A stretch of 7,381 nucleotides of DNA, taken from NCBI GenBank assembly GCA_937910825.1, contig CALEMO010000388.1:1-7381 (forward strand), written 5' to 3'. Positions within the stretch are counted from its first letter, which is position 1; each line of letters begins with the position of its first letter. This stretch comes from an uncultured Solirubrobacterales bacterium (lineage in GTDB: Bacteria > Actinomycetota > Thermoleophilia > Solirubrobacterales > 70-9). The translations under genes were made by a program, and so were the position numbers. The notes below the pieces were generated by a model. It had not been told where the DNA came from, did no database searches, and saw only the letters and a list, made by a program, of their open reading frames with translations. This document shows positions 5,744-7,381 of the stretch, piece after piece.

Positions 5744-6399
5744 TAGCCGGACGCCACTTTCTGTTCTCTCAAGCTGAAGCGCAGCCGGGTCGGGGGCAGA
5801 GCGTTCTCCCGATCGTCGAGCGATAGTGTCAGGTCGAGCTGCTCGAAGGAACCGTCAGCGCTCTCGGCAAAAAGGTCAAAGCTCGCGCCAACCAGATTCT
5901 GCTCGAGCTGGGCCAGATCACCAAGCCCTGGCAGATCCTCGCCGCTTGCCGAAGCCGCTCCCCCGGCCACGGCGTCAGTCAGGCTGCTGATCAGGAGGTC
6001 GACGTCGAGTTCGCCGGAAATATGCTCGACCCGCACCCCGTCGAGATCCTGCTCGCCGCGGGCCTCCAGCTCCCCGACCAGCGGCAGGATTCCCTCCTCC
6101 GGATCATCGACGGACCCCTGGGCGTTGCGACTGCCGGCGATCAGTTCGCGGATCGTCCGGTAGGTGGGCGGATCGACGGCCAGCGTGCGGGTCCTCAGGG
6201 GATTGTCTTCGAAGCCCAGCGATGCCACCTCCACCTCGGCGCCGCGCGGAGGCCGACCCGGCTCCCGGGCGGTGAGGTCATCAAGCGCCTTGCCGGCGAT
6301 CTGATCAGGGTCGACCTGCGGCTCACCACCGCAGGCGGCCAGCACTCCGCCGGAGAGGATGAAAGTACAAACGATGAGAGCAAAGCGTTGCCGTTTCAA
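5743..6399 (-). CDS. Secreted lipoprotein of unknown function, coupled to the exchanger
   Basis: The product is 218 residues from the TTG at 6397-6399. It has a basic start (LKRQR), a hydrophobic core and the lipobox LAAC with Cys23, so it is a type II signal-peptide lipoprotein held on the outer face of the membrane. The mature chain is acidic. The segment DGVRVEHISGELDVDLL (120-136) and the final beta-strand-like LPPTRLRFSL (201-210) recall LppX/LprG- or LolA-like lipoproteins that bind hydrophobic ligands; this is a weak resemblance. A Gly/Ala/Ser-rich insert lies at 145-160. The open frame runs upstream to 7227, but that part is antisense to the ATPase gene, and the signal peptide shows TTG 6399 to be the start. 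Its stop overlaps the exchanger start, so the two products may act together at the membrane. Confidence 0.85.
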   Translation of the reverse strand: MKRQRFALIVCTFILSGGVLAACGGEPQVDPDQIAGKALDDLTAREPGRPPRGAEVEVASLGFEDNPLRTRTLAVDPPTYRTIRELIAGSRNAQGSVDDPEEGILPLVGELEARGEQDLDGVRVEHISGELDVDLLISSLTDAVAGGAASASGEDLPGLGDLAQLEQNLVGASFDLFAESADGSFEQLDLTLSLDDRENALPPTRLRFSLREQKVASG

Positions 6400-6429
6400 G
6401 GGCGGGCAGCGTATACGCTCACACGTCCA
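6400..6429. promoter_or_regulatory. Divergent 30-bp promoter region with 12-bp palindrome
   Basis: AGCGTATACGCT (6408-6419) is a perfect palindrome. It places the hexamer TACGCT, which fits TANNNT, on both strands: plus-strand 6414-6419 lies ten bases before the ATPase ATG, and minus-strand 6413-6408 lies eight bases before the lipoprotein TTG. With no room for leaders and no Shine-Dalgarno, both genes are probably leaderless or nearly so. The palindrome could also be an operator. Confidence 0.5.
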
Positions 6430-7381
6430 ATGCCACCTCGTACCATTCTCTACACAGGCAAAGGCGGCGTCGGCAAAACAAGTGTCGCGGCGGCAACCGC
6501 CCGTCGTTGTGCCGAAAATGGGCTGCGCACGGTGGTCATGTCGACCGATCCCGCCCACAGCCTTTCTGACTCGCTCGGGCATGAACTCGGGCCGGAGCCC
6601 AGCGAAATCACGCCATTGCTGTGGGGCCAGGAAGTCCTGGCGGCAGCGGAGATGCGTCGCAACTGGGACCGGGTTTCGAGCTGGCTGACCGGGCTGCTGC
6701 TCAACCAGGGCGTCGACCGGATACGGGCCGAAGAACTGACCGTGCCACCGGGGATGGACGAACTGTTTTCTTTGCTCCAGATCAAGCAGCACTGGGACAA
6801 CGACGATTTCGACGTCGTTGTTGTTGATTGTGCTCCCAGCGGCGAGACGCTGCGCCTGCTCGGCTTTCCCGAGGTAGCCCAGTGGTGGGTCAAGAAGGCT
6901 TTCCCATGGAATCGCAGCCTGCTCGGTGCGGCCGCACCGCTGGCTCGCGCCCTCGACCTGCCTCTGCCGGATCCCGAGCTGATGGAAGAAGTGGACCAGC
7001 TGATCAGGAACCTGCTCGAAATGGACGAAATCCTCAGGAACCACGATTACTGCTCGATCCGCCTGGTCATGAATCCGGACCGGATGGTGATCAATGAGGC
7101 CCGCCGCACCTACACCTACCTCTGCCTCTACGGGTACCAGACGGATGCGGTGGTGGTCAACCGGATTTTTCCCGATGAAGTGGAGGGAACCTACTTTGGA
7201 GGCTGGCGCAAGCAGCAGGCGGCCCAACTCGAAGCGGTCTCGGAAGGCTTCTCCCCGGTGCCGATCCTGAAATCACGCTACTTTGACGAAGAAGTCATCG
7301 GACCGGCCATGCACAGCCGACTGGCCACCGAGCTTTTCGGTGACGATGATCCGGCGGCCATACTCCACCCCGGTCTCGCCA
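6430..7381 (+). CDS. ArsA/Get3-type ATPase, N-terminal 317 residues (cut by window end)
   Basis: This is a deviant-Walker P-loop ATPase of the ArsA/Get3 branch of the SIMIBI class. Visible are GKGGVGKT (10-17) with the signature Lys11, STDPAHSL (38-45, switch I) and DCAPSGETLRLLG (133-145, switch II). VMNPDRMVINEARRTYTYL (213-231) and VVVNRIFPDE (241-250) match the adenine-binding region. The start is right because the P-loop follows at the usual distance (MPPRTILYTGKGG). The gene is still open at 7381. Relatives are arsenite-pump ATPases and tail-anchored-protein targeting factors. No ars genes are nearby, and the few cysteines (27, 134, 208, 232) do not suggest an arsenite site, so arsenic resistance should not be assumed. 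Actinobacteria often carry such proteins with unknown clients. It is divergent from the lipoprotein gene. Confidence 0.92.
   Translation, partial: MPPRTILYTGKGGVGKTSVAAATARRCAENGLRTVVMSTDPAHSLSDSLGHELGPEPSEITPLLWGQEVLAAAEMRRNWDRVSSWLTGLLLNQGVDRIRAEELTVPPGMDELFSLLQIKQHWDNDDFDVVVVDCAPSGETLRLLGFPEVAQWWVKKAFPWNRSLLGAAAPLARALDLPLPDPELMEEVDQLIRNLLEMDEILRNHDYCSIRLVMNPDRMVINEARRTYTYLCLYGYQTDAVVVNRIFPDEVEGTYFGGWRKQQAAQLEAVSEGFSPVPILKSRYFDEEVIGPAMHSRLATELFGDDDPAAILHPGLA

Noticed and set aside
6430..7227. Minus-strand upstream extension of the lipoprotein frame, giving 494 residues in total
   Set aside because: It is wholly antisense to the ATPase gene, whose P-loop and switch motifs are unambiguous, and the lipoprotein signal peptide begins at TTG 6399.
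6430..7381. Arsenic-resistance locus based on the ArsA-like ATPase
   Set aside because: No arsB, acr3, arsC, arsR or arsD in the window, and no visible arsenite-binding cysteine arrangement.

Overview
The window is GC-rich DNA with dense genes, GTG and TTG starts, and promoter boxes placed directly in front of start codons (leaderless transcription). This fits a high-GC actinobacterium. A Thermoleophilia/Solirubrobacterales-type soil lineage is my best guess, but it rests on the general look of the proteins and not on a marker gene. I see no mobile element, CRISPR array, tRNA or rRNA.

Layout: (1) 1-462 has no convincing gene and holds several GC-rich hairpins. (2) A near-perfect 24-bp-stem terminator (463-513) closes a minus-strand acyl-CoA dehydrogenase (548-1696). 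Its upstream region carries a palindrome resembling operators of TetR-type fatty-acid-degradation repressors. (3) Divergent from it is a plus-strand run: a membrane-anchored protein with a duplicated 32-residue motif (1850-2335), a small acidic protein that looks frameshifted (2384-about 2703), an arginase-fold protein with cysteines in place of canonical active-site residues (2703-3584), a PrxQ/Bcp thiol peroxidase (3637-4110), and the remains of a SAM-dependent methyltransferase broken by an internal deletion and an in-frame TAG (4121-4702). (4) Converging on that pseudogene is a minus-strand pair, a lipoprotein (5743-6399) and a CaCA-family cation exchanger (4724-5743), joined by a TAATG overlap. 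(5) Divergent from the lipoprotein, only 30 bp away, is an ArsA/Get3-type ATPase (6430 onward, cut by the window end).

No single pathway unites the window. The local units that look functional together are the acyl-CoA dehydrogenase with its putative fatty-acid-responsive operator, the small acidic protein with the arginase-like protein (TGATG coupling), the peroxidase with the former methyltransferase, and the lipoprotein with the exchanger. The most unusual items are the arginase-fold protein with altered metal and substrate residues, the repeated 'TAGNNT-6 nt-start codon' leaderless promoter layout, and the 12-bp palindrome that places the same -10-like hexamer on both strands between the lipoprotein and ATPase genes. 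I did not find strong evidence of a wholly new defence or mobile system.
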